From: JABMQB01 sp963666575
GTDB taxonomy: Bacteria > Bacteroidota > Bacteroidia > Bacteroidales > Prolixibacteraceae
Reading direction: 5' to 3'
Length of the DNA stretch: 64,000 bases
Assembly: GCA_963666575.2 (NCBI GenBank)
Contig: CAXXYG010000027.1
Coordinates: 124,001 to 188,000 of the forward strand
Of this stretch, positions 27,231-35,486 are shown in pieces. The position numbers and the translations under genes are program-made. Each line of letters begins with the position of its first letter. Within the stretch, counting starts at the first letter, position 1. Below the pieces are notes generated by a model that had not been told where the DNA came from, searched no databases, and saw only the letters and a program-made list of their open reading frames with translations.

Positions 27231-28340
27231 CTATTGTTGTTTAATATTTTTTATTGCTCCGGTTTCGGGATAAAATTCAATACTAAATGACCCATCAAGA
27301 AGTTCTTCAGGTACTGGAGCAAGTGTTCCAAATTGGGCAACAACCATACGCGATGTTGCAATAGTTTTTAAATCATAAATAATATTTATTTCTCCCATTC
27401 CCGGGTTGCGGTAATATATACCACTTTGTCCGGCGTTTGGGTTGTCTGAGTCTTTTAAAATTTCAAACTTCGAGGCTAACGGCTGCATTTTCAGAGCACC
27501 TAGCATAACTGGTTTTCCCGAAAGGTTCGATTTATCAAGAATACCATTTTCTTCCGAAAAACGGCAAATCACTTCACCATTTGTGCCCTTAGCTGTAGGC
27601 ATAAACTCAAAACTATACGATGCTGACTGTTGTGACGAATGGCCTATAAACAATTTTAAATAATCCTGCTCAATCTTCTCTAACTGAGCAAGGCTTTGTT
27701 TGTAAGCCTCGCCATCGGGAGGAAGTTCATCGAGAAATCCGGCAGCCGTCTCAAAACGGATGGTGCGGCATTTTAAAATCCGAGCCGCTGCCTCAGCAGC
27801 TTTCTGCTCAAAACTTACTTTTACTGACCTGAAATTATTTGTTGAATCGCCCGCCATAAAAAAAGGTGAGTCGGAGTAATTTGTATAATTCACATCAAAA
27901 CCTCCAAATTCCTTTTTCAAAACAGGATTAGTTATTACCTTTTCGGTAGAATTTGTACTCGTATTCGAATTAACTCCAATAATACAACCATTTGAGGCCA
28001 ACCCAATTAAGGTATTAGGAAATCCCATTGCTTTAAAAACACCTAATGCATCAGGTTCCGAAAATGATTCAAATCGAATATTTTCAATTTCCCAAAAAGT
28101 TGAAGTGGTTGTGCTAACATTTGTAATTCCTAAAAATTGTTCGGCATATTGCGCATAGGGTCCGGGCGTAAATTCATTTTTAGTGGCAGAAATATATACT
28201 CTGATACCTGTTTGCGGTAAACTATATGTAATTCCCTCAACAAACGTTGGAACGATTAAGTCATCATCCTTTTTTTTTGCACGTTGCCCAAATGTTGGAA
28301 TAATAATTAATGTGGCTAATATAAATAATATGACTCTCAT
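27231..28340 (-). CDS. DUF4831-family exported protein
   Basis: From the ATG that begins MRVILFILATLI the protein has 369 residues with a signal peptide ending near Gln19. A longer frame starts at a TTG inside the upstream stop region and is rejected. The mature start EGITYSLPQTGIRVYISATK and FTPGPYAQYAEQFLGI are typical of the DUF4831 family in Bacteroidota. The family has no known function and is presumed periplasmic or envelope-associated. It follows nnr by 53 bp and is probably in the same operon. Confidence 0.75.
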   Translation of the reverse strand: MRVILFILATLIIIPTFGQRAKKKDDDLIVPTFVEGITYSLPQTGIRVYISATKNEFTPGPYAQYAEQFLGITNVSTTTSTFWEIENIRFESFSEPDALGVFKAMGFPNTLIGLASNGCIIGVNSNTSTNSTEKVITNPVLKKEFGGFDVNYTNYSDSPFFMAGDSTNNFRSVKVSFEQKAAEAAARILKCRTIRFETAAGFLDELPPDGEAYKQSLAQLEKIEQDYLKLFIGHSSQQSASYSFEFMPTAKGTNGEVICRFSEENGILDKSNLSGKPVMLGALKMQPLASKFEILKDSDNPNAGQSGIYYRNPGMGEINIIYDLKTIATSRMVVAQFGTLAPVPEELLDGSFSIEFYPETGAIKNIKQQ

Positions 28341-28393
28341 TTGTTTTATTTTAATTTTAGACTCTAAAAATAGAGAAATTATTATTGGAAGGT

Positions 28394-29902
28394 TCAAATA
28401 ATTTCAAGAAATGCACGGCTAAGGTTGTCAATAATGTCAGATGCAATCAATCCAAATTCCGATTTTTCCTTTTTAGCGATGTCGCCAGCCAAGCCATGTA
28501 CAAATACACCAGCAATTGCAGCTTCTTCGGGCTTAATTCCCTGCGACAATAAACCAAGGATTATTCCGGTTAAAACATCGCCACTGCCTGCAGTTGCCAT
28601 ACCCGGATTTCCAGTTGAATTAAAATAGATTCTCCCGTCGGGTAATGAAATTGAAGAATATGCCCCTTTTAATACAATTATCACTTTGTATTTTTCAGAA
28701 AACTTTTTTTGTAGCTGAAGCCTTTCGAATGAATTATTTGACATGCCAACCAATCTGGTAAATTCCCCGGGGTGTGGTGTTAATATTGAATTTTGAGGGA
28801 TTTCTTCGAGCCATTCGGGATGTAGTGCTAAAATATTTAATGCATCGGCATCAATTACCATGTGTTTTGTTGCAGTTTCGAGCAATTGGAATAAAGCCCG
28901 TTGTGAATTTGGTTTTTGATTTAAGCCGGGGCCAATACCAACCACATCAAACTGTTCCAGATCAGGAAACTCCGTGAACATAGTATCGTGCTGATCGAAA
29001 CTAGCCATGGCTTCGGGTACCGATGTTTGTATAATTGTGCAACCCAGCCTTGGAACATGTGTTGTCAACAAGCCTACTCCTGCCCGCAAGCAAGCTTTTG
29101 AAGCTAAAATTGCCGCCCCCATTTTTCCATAACTGCCAGCAATAAGTAAAGCATGGCCATAAATTCCCTTGTGCCCAAAAACTGACCGTTTTGGCAACAT
29201 TTGGGTTACACAATTTTGAGATATTAAACCATAAAGCGATTCCGTTTTAGCTATTCCTTCGGGATGTAAACCAATTGGCAGGACTTCCCACTTCCCCAAA
29301 AACTTCTCATTTTCAGGAAACAAAAAACTAATCTTCGGAAACTGAAGCGTTAAAGTAAAATCTGCTTGAACAATTTGCTCCTGAATGTTTTTACTATTAT
29401 CCTCGCCCATTAATCCACTTGGAATATCAACAGCCACCACCAATGCATTTCTGGCATTTATTTTTTTTACTAATGTTGCCGTTAGTCCTTCCAATGGCCG
29501 GGACAAGCCTGAGCCGAATAATCCATCAATTACAACATTTTTTTCTGATAACTCAGGTATATCTTTTTCGGTCCGGATTTTACAAAGTGAAACTTTGTTT
29601 TGTTCCTCTAACCGATTCCAATTAATCAATGGCGAGCCTTTTAGCTCTTTTCCAAAATCGAGCAAAAAAACATCGACCTGGAAATCATATTCAGCCATCA
29701 TTCGTGCAATTGCCAACGCATCTCCTCCATTATTCCCGGGTCCGGCAAAAACCACTACCTTTTTTTCATTTGAACAATTTATCACTAACCAGTTAACCAT
29801 CTGTAATGAAGCTCGTTCCATTAAATCGATATCAGCAATAGGCTCATGTTCGATGGTGTAACGATCAATTTCGGAAATTTGTTTTGTTGTAAAAATCTTC
29901 AT
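28394..29902 (-). CDS. nnr: bifunctional NAD(P)HX epimerase/dehydratase
   Basis: The protein has 502 residues from MKIFTTKQISEID, the usual start of this family; an in-frame start 14 codons upstream is unlikely. The N-terminal YjeF domain (about 1-210) contains VVFAGPGNNGGDALAIAR and VVAVDIPSGL. The C-terminal ribokinase-like dehydratase (about 225-500) contains GHALLIAGSYGKMGA, LTPHPGEF and GNPGMATAGSGDVLTG. It repairs hydrated NADH and NADPH in the cytoplasm. It is divergent from the DUF819 gene and upstream of the DUF4831 gene. Confidence 0.95.
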   Translation of the reverse strand: MKIFTTKQISEIDRYTIEHEPIADIDLMERASLQMVNWLVINCSNEKKVVVFAGPGNNGGDALAIARMMAEYDFQVDVFLLDFGKELKGSPLINWNRLEEQNKVSLCKIRTEKDIPELSEKNVVIDGLFGSGLSRPLEGLTATLVKKINARNALVVAVDIPSGLMGEDNSKNIQEQIVQADFTLTLQFPKISFLFPENEKFLGKWEVLPIGLHPEGIAKTESLYGLISQNCVTQMLPKRSVFGHKGIYGHALLIAGSYGKMGAAILASKACLRAGVGLLTTHVPRLGCTIIQTSVPEAMASFDQHDTMFTEFPDLEQFDVVGIGPGLNQKPNSQRALFQLLETATKHMVIDADALNILALHPEWLEEIPQNSILTPHPGEFTRLVGMSNNSFERLQLQKKFSEKYKVIIVLKGAYSSISLPDGRIYFNSTGNPGMATAGSGDVLTGIILGLLSQGIKPEEAAIAGVFVHGLAGDIAKKEKSEFGLIASDIIDNLSRAFLEII

Positions 29903-29983
29903 GGCGACTGCATTTCCTGTAAAATTACAAAAATTACCTTTCAAATTTCACAGATAAATTCTAATTCCCTGATCTTTGTCAAG

Positions 29984-30013
29984 TTGTTCCATAGCAAAAG
30001 ATTTCTATATTTG
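29984..30013 (+). promoter_or_regulatory. Bacteroidota-type promoter for the DUF819 gene
   Basis: TTG at 29984-29986, a 19-bp spacer and TATATTTG at 30006-30013 match the TTG-N19-TAnnTTTG consensus exactly. Transcription would start near 30020, giving a leader of about 47 nt. Confidence 0.75.
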
Positions 30014-30066
30014 TTTTTTTTCCAAAAAGGAAGAGATTAACTAAAAATGCTCAAAATAAATTATTT

Positions 30067-31326
30067 ATGGCTGAAGCTGAACTTACAAAATACCTCATAC
30101 AAAACGATGCTGTTGTACTCGGGATTTTATTAGCATTGCTCGCTCTTATTTTTTACACAAGTAGCTCATCGAAATCCATATTTAAAAAGTTTTACAATGT
30201 TATCCCTATGTTGTTGCTTTGCTATTTTTTACCAAGCTTGTTAACAACTTTTAATATTGTTGATGGCGAAAACTCTCAACTTTATTTTATGGCTTCGCGC
30301 TACTTACTGCCGGCCAGTTTAGTGCTTTTAACTCTAAGCATAAACCTAAAAGAAGTTTTTAAACTTGGGGAAAAAGCATTAATTATGTTCCTAACCGGAA
30401 CCATCGGAGTAATCATTGGAGGGCCGTTGGCTATTTTAATTACTTCAGCAATTAGTCCTGAGTTAATTGGCGGATTGGGACCCGATGCTGTTTGGCGCGG
30501 GATGACTACAATTGCAGGAAGTTGGATTGGAGGTGGAGCCAACCAAGCTGCCATGTATGAAATATTTAAACCCTCGGACACATTATATTCGGTAATGATT
30601 ACTGTTGACGTTTTGGTTGCCGAGGTATGGATGGCTGTTATATTAGTTGGTGTTGGCAAATCAGAACAAATTGATAAATATTTTAAAGCAGATGCAAGCA
30701 GTGTAACCCACCTGAAAAATACAATGCACGAATTCAGCAAAAAAAATGCTCGCATCCCTACTACTACCGATATAATGGTAATACTAGCAATTGGAATTGG
30801 AGTAACAGGTTTTGCACACTTTGTATCTGATTGGATTGCACCTTTTATTGCAGAAAAAGCACCGGCTTTAAATAAGTTTAGCCTAACCTCAAAATTCTTT
30901 TGGTTAATTATTTTATCCACAACAATAGGTATAGCCCTATCCTTTACGAAGTTACGCAAATACGAAGGTGCTGGCGCCTCAAAAATAGGAACAATTTTTA
31001 TTTATATATTAGTAGCAACTATTGGTATGAAAATGGATGTATCAAAAATATTTGAAAACATTGGCTTGTTTGCCGTTGGAGGGATTTGGATGATAATTCA
31101 TGTTATTCTATTACTTGTTGTAGGCAAAATTATTAGAGCTCCATATTTCTTCTTGGCAATAGGAAGCCAGGCAAACATTGGAGGTGCTGCGAGTGCTCCG
31201 GTTGTTGCCGCTGCTTTTCATCCATCGTTGGCACCTGTTGGTGTTTTACTTGCAGTATTAGGATATGCATTTGGCACTTACGGAGCCTGGATGTGTGGTT
31301 TGCTTATGGAAGTAGCTGCCACTTAA
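30067..31326 (+). CDS. DUF819-family integral membrane protein
   Basis: This 419-residue protein has about ten transmembrane segments and no signal peptide. Family-typical stretches are SWIGGGANQAAMYEIF (about 155-170) and, in the second half, GSQANIGGAASAPVVAAAFH. DUF819 (YjcL-like) proteins resemble secondary transporters with two inverted halves, and the paired Gly-rich motifs suit a substrate site. The substrate is unknown. It has its own strong promoter and a terminator, so it is a single-gene unit. Confidence 0.85.
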   Translation: MAEAELTKYLIQNDAVVLGILLALLALIFYTSSSSKSIFKKFYNVIPMLLLCYFLPSLLTTFNIVDGENSQLYFMASRYLLPASLVLLTLSINLKEVFKLGEKALIMFLTGTIGVIIGGPLAILITSAISPELIGGLGPDAVWRGMTTIAGSWIGGGANQAAMYEIFKPSDTLYSVMITVDVLVAEVWMAVILVGVGKSEQIDKYFKADASSVTHLKNTMHEFSKKNARIPTTTDIMVILAIGIGVTGFAHFVSDWIAPFIAEKAPALNKFSLTSKFFWLIILSTTIGIALSFTKLRKYEGAGASKIGTIFIYILVATIGMKMDVSKIFENIGLFAVGGIWMIIHVILLLVVGKIIRAPYFFLAIGSQANIGGAASAPVVAAAFHPSLAPVGVLLAVLGYAFGTYGAWMCGLLMEVAAT

Positions 31327-31540
31327 AAGCAGTCGCTTCGTTTGTATTCCTTTTACTCCAATTTTATTGCGGCCAGGAATAAATTGCTTGATATAGGAAG
31401 TTTCTTTTGGGACAGGCTTGAAATATGGCAGGGTTATGCAATTTTTAATCCTTGTTGTTTGATTTAAGCAGCCTTTAATTTCTCAATTATGAAACAACAC
31501 GAAAAACTTACAAAATAAATTTAATACACCAGATAAATTT

Positions 31541-31568
31541 AAGGAGTGGCATTTGCTGCTCCTTTTTT
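31541..31568 (+). terminator. terminator downstream of the DUF819 gene
   Basis: A ten-pair stem (AAGGAGTGGC with GCTGCTCCTT, two G-U) has loop ATTT and is followed by a run of T. It lies about 215 bp past the DUF819 stop. Nothing else was recognised in the 31327-31540 gap. Confidence 0.7.
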
Positions 31569-31582
31569 ATATATCCTCCTAT

Positions 31583-32359
31583 TTAATCTTCCAACCTCAT
31601 CAATTCTACTTTCCTAAATTCGATAGGTTGTCCCTCTGCTTGTAAAGCAATATACCCCTCACTTAAAACTGTCCCTACTTCAATCGGGTAATTATCAGGT
31701 AATAAATCGCCACCAATCTGTGGTTTTGAGCAATTTAACAAAGTATCGCCTTCCATTATATGGTATATGGCATTAGCACCATCCACAATAATCTCAACAG
31801 TTACCCATTCGTTTTGATAATAGTATTTTGATTGAGCCGGAATTATATGGTCTTCAGTTTTTTGCCCATCGACATAAACTGTTGTGCCAGGAGTACAAAG
31901 GTTTGCTGTATGCTGTTTAAGCGAATCGGTACTTCCCAGCAATTGAGTTTCGAGCGACACCGGCCAATACTGATCGATGTTCATACTTTCAGCCGATTGT
32001 GAATGAATCATAACTCCACTGTTGCGGTAACAAAACGTTTCGGCATCGGGCAACAATTCTCCCACAAACCGGTATTCAACTCTCAGTTTATATTTCGACA
32101 ATAAATCTTTGTAAAAAAGATGCCCGTAACGGTTATCAAATGTTTTATACTCATCATACAACACTTTGAGTAACCCATCTTCAACCTTAAAAACATTTAA
32201 TGTATTTATACTGGCAGAATCGCCGGCAATTTTGGGCGTCCATCCATCCAGGTTTTGCCCGTTAAAAATACTGACCCATTCACCTGAATTTACGATTGGA
32301 TTCTTCTTTACAGTATTACAAGCACATAACAGAAGAAGGGAATAAACATAATATTTCAT
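31583..32359 (-). CDS. DUF1080 (3-keto-disaccharide hydrolase-like) lipoprotein
   Basis: The protein has 258 residues from MKYYVYSLLLLCAC; a start 13 codons upstream would spoil the signal peptide. Lipidation is likely at the Cys of LLCAC. One DUF1080 concanavalin-like domain fills the rest, with SIFNGQNLDGWTP, SKYKLRVEYRF, NSGVMIHSQ and the end EGYIALQAEGQPIEFRKVEL. Members bind or cleave sugars, some 3-keto-glycosides. It is a single gene between convergent and same-strand neighbours with no sugar genes next to it. Confidence 0.88.
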   Translation of the reverse strand: MKYYVYSLLLLCACNTVKKNPIVNSGEWVSIFNGQNLDGWTPKIAGDSASINTLNVFKVEDGLLKVLYDEYKTFDNRYGHLFYKDLLSKYKLRVEYRFVGELLPDAETFCYRNSGVMIHSQSAESMNIDQYWPVSLETQLLGSTDSLKQHTANLCTPGTTVYVDGQKTEDHIIPAQSKYYYQNEWVTVEIIVDGANAIYHIMEGDTLLNCSKPQIGGDLLPDNYPIEVGTVLSEGYIALQAEGQPIEFRKVELMRLED

Positions 32360-32452
32360 AACCGGAATTATATTTATTGTAAAATAAAAGTACTTCACTA
32401 CTGTAATAAGTTGCTGCAGAGGAGTGATGTGTATGTAATATTAATTGGCCAT

Positions 32453-32953
32453 TTACCAATTTACACCAAATATATCGGTGAAAAAGTAGGTTATAAAAAA
32501 TATGACCATTAAGACAATAATTGTTAAAAATAATAACATAAAAGCTTTTGTTTGTTTATGCGATTTCCCCAATTTTTTAAGAGCTATTATTTTACTTATT
32601 TTATCCAATACTTTATCGAGAGTAACTTTATCTTTAATAATATAATCAAAAGCTCCATATTTCATGGTATTAATAGCTACTTCCATATTATCCTGCCCCG
32701 AAAGAAAAATAAACTCTGTTTCAGGATTTAATTTTTTAGCCTTTTTTAATACAGTTATACCATTCACTCCTTCAAGCAAATAGTCCTGTATTACAACCAT
32801 CGGATTTTGTTTTAAATTCCTTAGGCAATCTTCACCTGAATAAAATGAACGCACATTTGTATATCCATTTTTTTCCAAAAAGTTAACAACTAACTTGTTA
32901 TAAATTTTATTGTCTTCAACAACAAAAATTAATGGGTTTCGTTTTTTTTGCAT
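32453..32953 (-). CDS. response-regulator receiver with C-terminal membrane anchor
   Basis: This 166-residue protein begins with a complete receiver domain (about 8-125): acidic pair E13/D14, phosphoacceptor D57 in VVIQDYLLEG, Ser85 and Lys107 in YIIKD. No DNA-binding or enzymatic output follows. Instead residues 137-158 form one strongly hydrophobic helix, so the receiver would face the cytoplasm from the membrane. No histidine kinase is adjacent. It could act as a phosphate sink or a membrane-localised regulator. The frame is complete and the hydrophobic tail is encoded without ambiguity. Confidence 0.88.
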   Translation of the reverse strand: MQKKRNPLIFVVEDNKIYNKLVVNFLEKNGYTNVRSFYSGEDCLRNLKQNPMVVIQDYLLEGVNGITVLKKAKKLNPETEFIFLSGQDNMEVAINTMKYGAFDYIIKDKVTLDKVLDKISKIIALKKLGKSHKQTKAFMLLFLTIIVLMVIFFITYFFTDIFGVNW

Positions 32954-33316
32954 AAATCAAACTTTAATTTACTCTAAAAACCGGGGAATTATATAACTAT
33001 AATCACTATCTGGTTTATTATACGTCGTAAAAGAACATAAATTTCATCATCATCTTCGAAACTAAAATACTTCATTATTCTGGCAATGTCAAAAAAATCA
33101 AAGCTATTTTCAATTAATTACCAAAAAATTAGTTCTTTATTTTATTGACTCATACCTTAAAACAGCAAATAAGCTACAAACCAAACAATCAATAAAAACC
33201 TCGGTAGAAAAAGTTTGTGCATTTTAATTTTTTATTCATAAATAGAACATTCTCAATTTTTGAATTTTTTCAGATTATTTAAATAAATTTACTACACTAT
33301 AATAAAACCTAAAAAG
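32954..33316. other. 363-bp gap, AT-rich, one possible micro-ORF
   Basis: The gap separates the receiver gene (minus) from the nucleoside-hydrolase-like gene (plus). A 28-codon frame on the minus strand (32989-33075, starting MKYFSFEDDDEIYVLL) could encode a micro-protein upstream of the receiver gene, but nothing else supports it. No clear promoter match was seen for either side. Confidence 0.3.
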
Positions 33317-34318
33317 ATGAACCGAATTCTATTTCTTTCAGCCACATTTGTTATTCTTTTTTCCTGCTCAAATCCTGTAAAAACAACTGATAAAAAACAA
33401 GTTTCAGAAAAAATAAAAATTTTGATTGATACTGATGCAAATAATGAATTGGATGACCAACATGCATTGGCTTATGCGTTTTTAAACTCCGAAATATTTG
33501 AAATTGTTGGAATTACTGTTAACAACACCCTCGAAGGAAATGGTATTCAGGGACATTACGACGAAGCATTAAGAATAATAAAATTATTTAACCTCGAAGA
33601 AAAAATACCTTTAAAAAAAGGAGCTTCAGGAAACTATAATAAAATTGTTCCATTTATAAATGAAGCTAATTTTGATGGATCAGAAGCTGTTGATTTTATC
33701 ATTAAAGAAGCTCTAAAAATGGAAAATGAAAAGTTAGTTTTACTTCCAGTAGGGAAATTAACAAACATTACTCTGGCAATTCTAAAAGAGCCCCAAATAA
33801 TAGATAAGGTCAGAGTAGTTTGGCTGGGCTCCAACTACCCTGAAGCCGGGGAATACAATCTTGATAACGATACAGCTTCTGTAAATCCAGTAATAGAATC
33901 GGGCGTTGAGTTCGAAATGGTAACGGTTCGATACGGATTGCCATCAGGTACAGCAGCGGTAACTGTTACACTCGACGATGTTGCTAAAAATGTAAAAGGA
34001 AAAGGTCCAAAAGCATTAATCCCTATTATTGGGCGGCATGGTGGAGAATTTTCAAATTTTGGCGATTATTCTGCCAATTTATTTGAACATATTGATACAC
34101 ATGGAAATCCTCCAACAAGGGCACTTTTTGATATGGCGGCTGTTGCGATCGTAAAAAATCCTGATTGGGCTGAAAAAAAAGAGATCCCGGCACCTACATT
34201 ATCGGGCAATTCATGGATCGGCAATCTAAACAATTCCAAAACTATTACAATTTGGGAAAACTTTGACAGGGATGCCATAGTTACTGATTTTTACAGTGTA
34301 TTAAACAACTCACATTAA
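33317..34318 (+). CDS. nucleoside-hydrolase-like lipoprotein
   Basis: This 333-residue lipoprotein has a signal ending VILFSC. It has the inosine-uridine nucleoside hydrolase fold, with the Asp cluster as IDTDANNELDDQHALAYA (D38, D40, D46, D47). Classic enzymes have D-P-G-x-D-D, so the loop between Asp40 and Asp46 is two residues longer. The late motif ENFDRDAIVTDF also fits. Members split N-glycosidic bonds of nucleosides; this exported subgroup has no assured substrate. It lies 12 bp before the NAD(P)-binding protein gene, so the two may be co-transcribed. Confidence 0.8.
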   Translation: MNRILFLSATFVILFSCSNPVKTTDKKQVSEKIKILIDTDANNELDDQHALAYAFLNSEIFEIVGITVNNTLEGNGIQGHYDEALRIIKLFNLEEKIPLKKGASGNYNKIVPFINEANFDGSEAVDFIIKEALKMENEKLVLLPVGKLTNITLAILKEPQIIDKVRVVWLGSNYPEAGEYNLDNDTASVNPVIESGVEFEMVTVRYGLPSGTAAVTVTLDDVAKNVKGKGPKALIPIIGRHGGEFSNFGDYSANLFEHIDTHGNPPTRALFDMAAVAIVKNPDWAEKKEIPAPTLSGNSWIGNLNNSKTITIWENFDRDAIVTDFYSVLNNSH

Positions 34319-34330
34319 TTTTTATTGTGC

Positions 34331-34984
34331 ATGAAACTTACAGCAAATGTTATTGGAGCTACCGGATTGGTTGGTAAAGAACTTGTAATTCAGCTTCTTG
34401 AGAATGGCGATTTTGAAAAAATAAAATTATTTGTCCGGCAGGATACAAAAATTGCTCATCCAAAATTGGAACAATACATTATTGATTTTAACCTTCCTGA
34501 AACCTGGGAATCACATTTAAATGGAGATGTTTTATTTTCAGCCTTGGGTACAACTCTCAAACAGGCAGGTAGCAAATCAAACCAATACAAAGTTGATTAT
34601 ACCTACAATTATAATTTTGCAAAAACAGCCAAAACCAATGGAATCTCTAATTATATTTTGGTTTCATCGATTGGGGCAAATAAAAAATCAAATATTTTTT
34701 ATACCCGTATAAAAGGCGAACTAGACGATGTTGTGTCAAAACTTGATTTTAAAAATCTGGCAATTATTCGGCCTTCATCGTTGGTTGGGCAACGAACAAA
34801 AAAACGGATAATGGAAATTATTTCAATTCCCATAGCTCAATTTCTTACATATTTTATATTCAGAAAATACCGCCCAATTAAAGGCGAAACTGTAGCAAAA
34901 GCAATGATTAATGCTGTTATTCAGCCTGATAAGAATAAAAGCATTTGGGAAGGAGATGAAGTTTTCCAACTTGCAAAAAAATAA
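34331..34984 (+). CDS. NAD(P)-binding short-chain reductase-like protein (HTATIP2/NmrA type)
   Basis: The protein has 217 residues from MKLTANV; a TTG start two codons earlier is unlikely. The Rossmann motif is VIGATGLVGKEL (about 7-18). Other features are DVLFSALGTTLKQAGSK and a YxxxK-like YTRIKGELD, with IIRPSSLVGQR after it. This layout matches the TIP30/HTATIP2-like atypical short-chain reductases found widely in Bacteroidota. The substrate is unknown. It follows the nucleoside-hydrolase-like gene by 12 bp. Confidence 0.8.
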   Translation: MKLTANVIGATGLVGKELVIQLLENGDFEKIKLFVRQDTKIAHPKLEQYIIDFNLPETWESHLNGDVLFSALGTTLKQAGSKSNQYKVDYTYNYNFAKTAKTNGISNYILVSSIGANKKSNIFYTRIKGELDDVVSKLDFKNLAIIRPSSLVGQRTKKRIMEIISIPIAQFLTYFIFRKYRPIKGETVAKAMINAVIQPDKNKSIWEGDEVFQLAKK

Positions 34985-35043
34985 AACAGATTTGCATTCA
35001 ACCAAATTGCCTTTGAAGTGTTTCTATTCTAAAATTAAGAAAT

Positions 35044-35484
35044 ATGTATACAGGATTATTACACACACATAATTTGTTTCGCTGGTTAATATTAATAGTT
35101 GCTTTAATTGCTATAATCAGTGCATTTATTGGCTGGTTTGGGAAAAAAGAGTGGAAAAAACGCGATCGGATTTTAGGATTACTTTTTACCATTTTTGCCG
35201 ATATTCAACTTCTGGTAGGAATTATACTATATGCTTTTGTCAGCCCAATTACCAAAGCCGCTTTTAACGATTTTGGAGCTGCCATGAAAAATGCCGACTT
35301 GCGTTTTTATGCAGTCGAACATCTAATAATGATGGTTATTGCTTTGGTTTTAATCCATATAGGAAAAACGAAATCGAAAAAAGCAGCCACTCCGGTTAAA
35401 CAACACAAGGCAGCTGCTATCTTTTATACTTTAGCTTTGGTGGTCATTCTGGCTGCTATCCCATGGGGAAGAGCATTTATTTAA
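35044..35484 (+). CDS. four-helix membrane protein of unknown function
   Basis: This 146-residue protein has four predicted transmembrane helices (about 10-30, 45-66, 90-110, 124-142). Histidines sit at or near the membrane faces (H7, H9, the H of AVEHLI, and H of LIHIG). Similar proteins in Bacteroidota are sometimes labelled cytochrome b-like, but no firm heme site can be shown. It ends 2 bp before the convergent GH9 stop. Function is unknown. Confidence 0.75.
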   Translation: MYTGLLHTHNLFRWLILIVALIAIISAFIGWFGKKEWKKRDRILGLLFTIFADIQLLVGIILYAFVSPITKAAFNDFGAAMKNADLRFYAVEHLIMMVIALVLIHIGKTKSKKAATPVKQHKAAAIFYTLALVVILAAIPWGRAFI

Positions 35485-35486
35485 AA

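Noticed and set aside
28341..28397. Longer DUF4831 protein from a TTG start
   Set aside because: It would overlap the nnr stop and add residues ahead of a good signal peptide; the ATG at 28340 is better.
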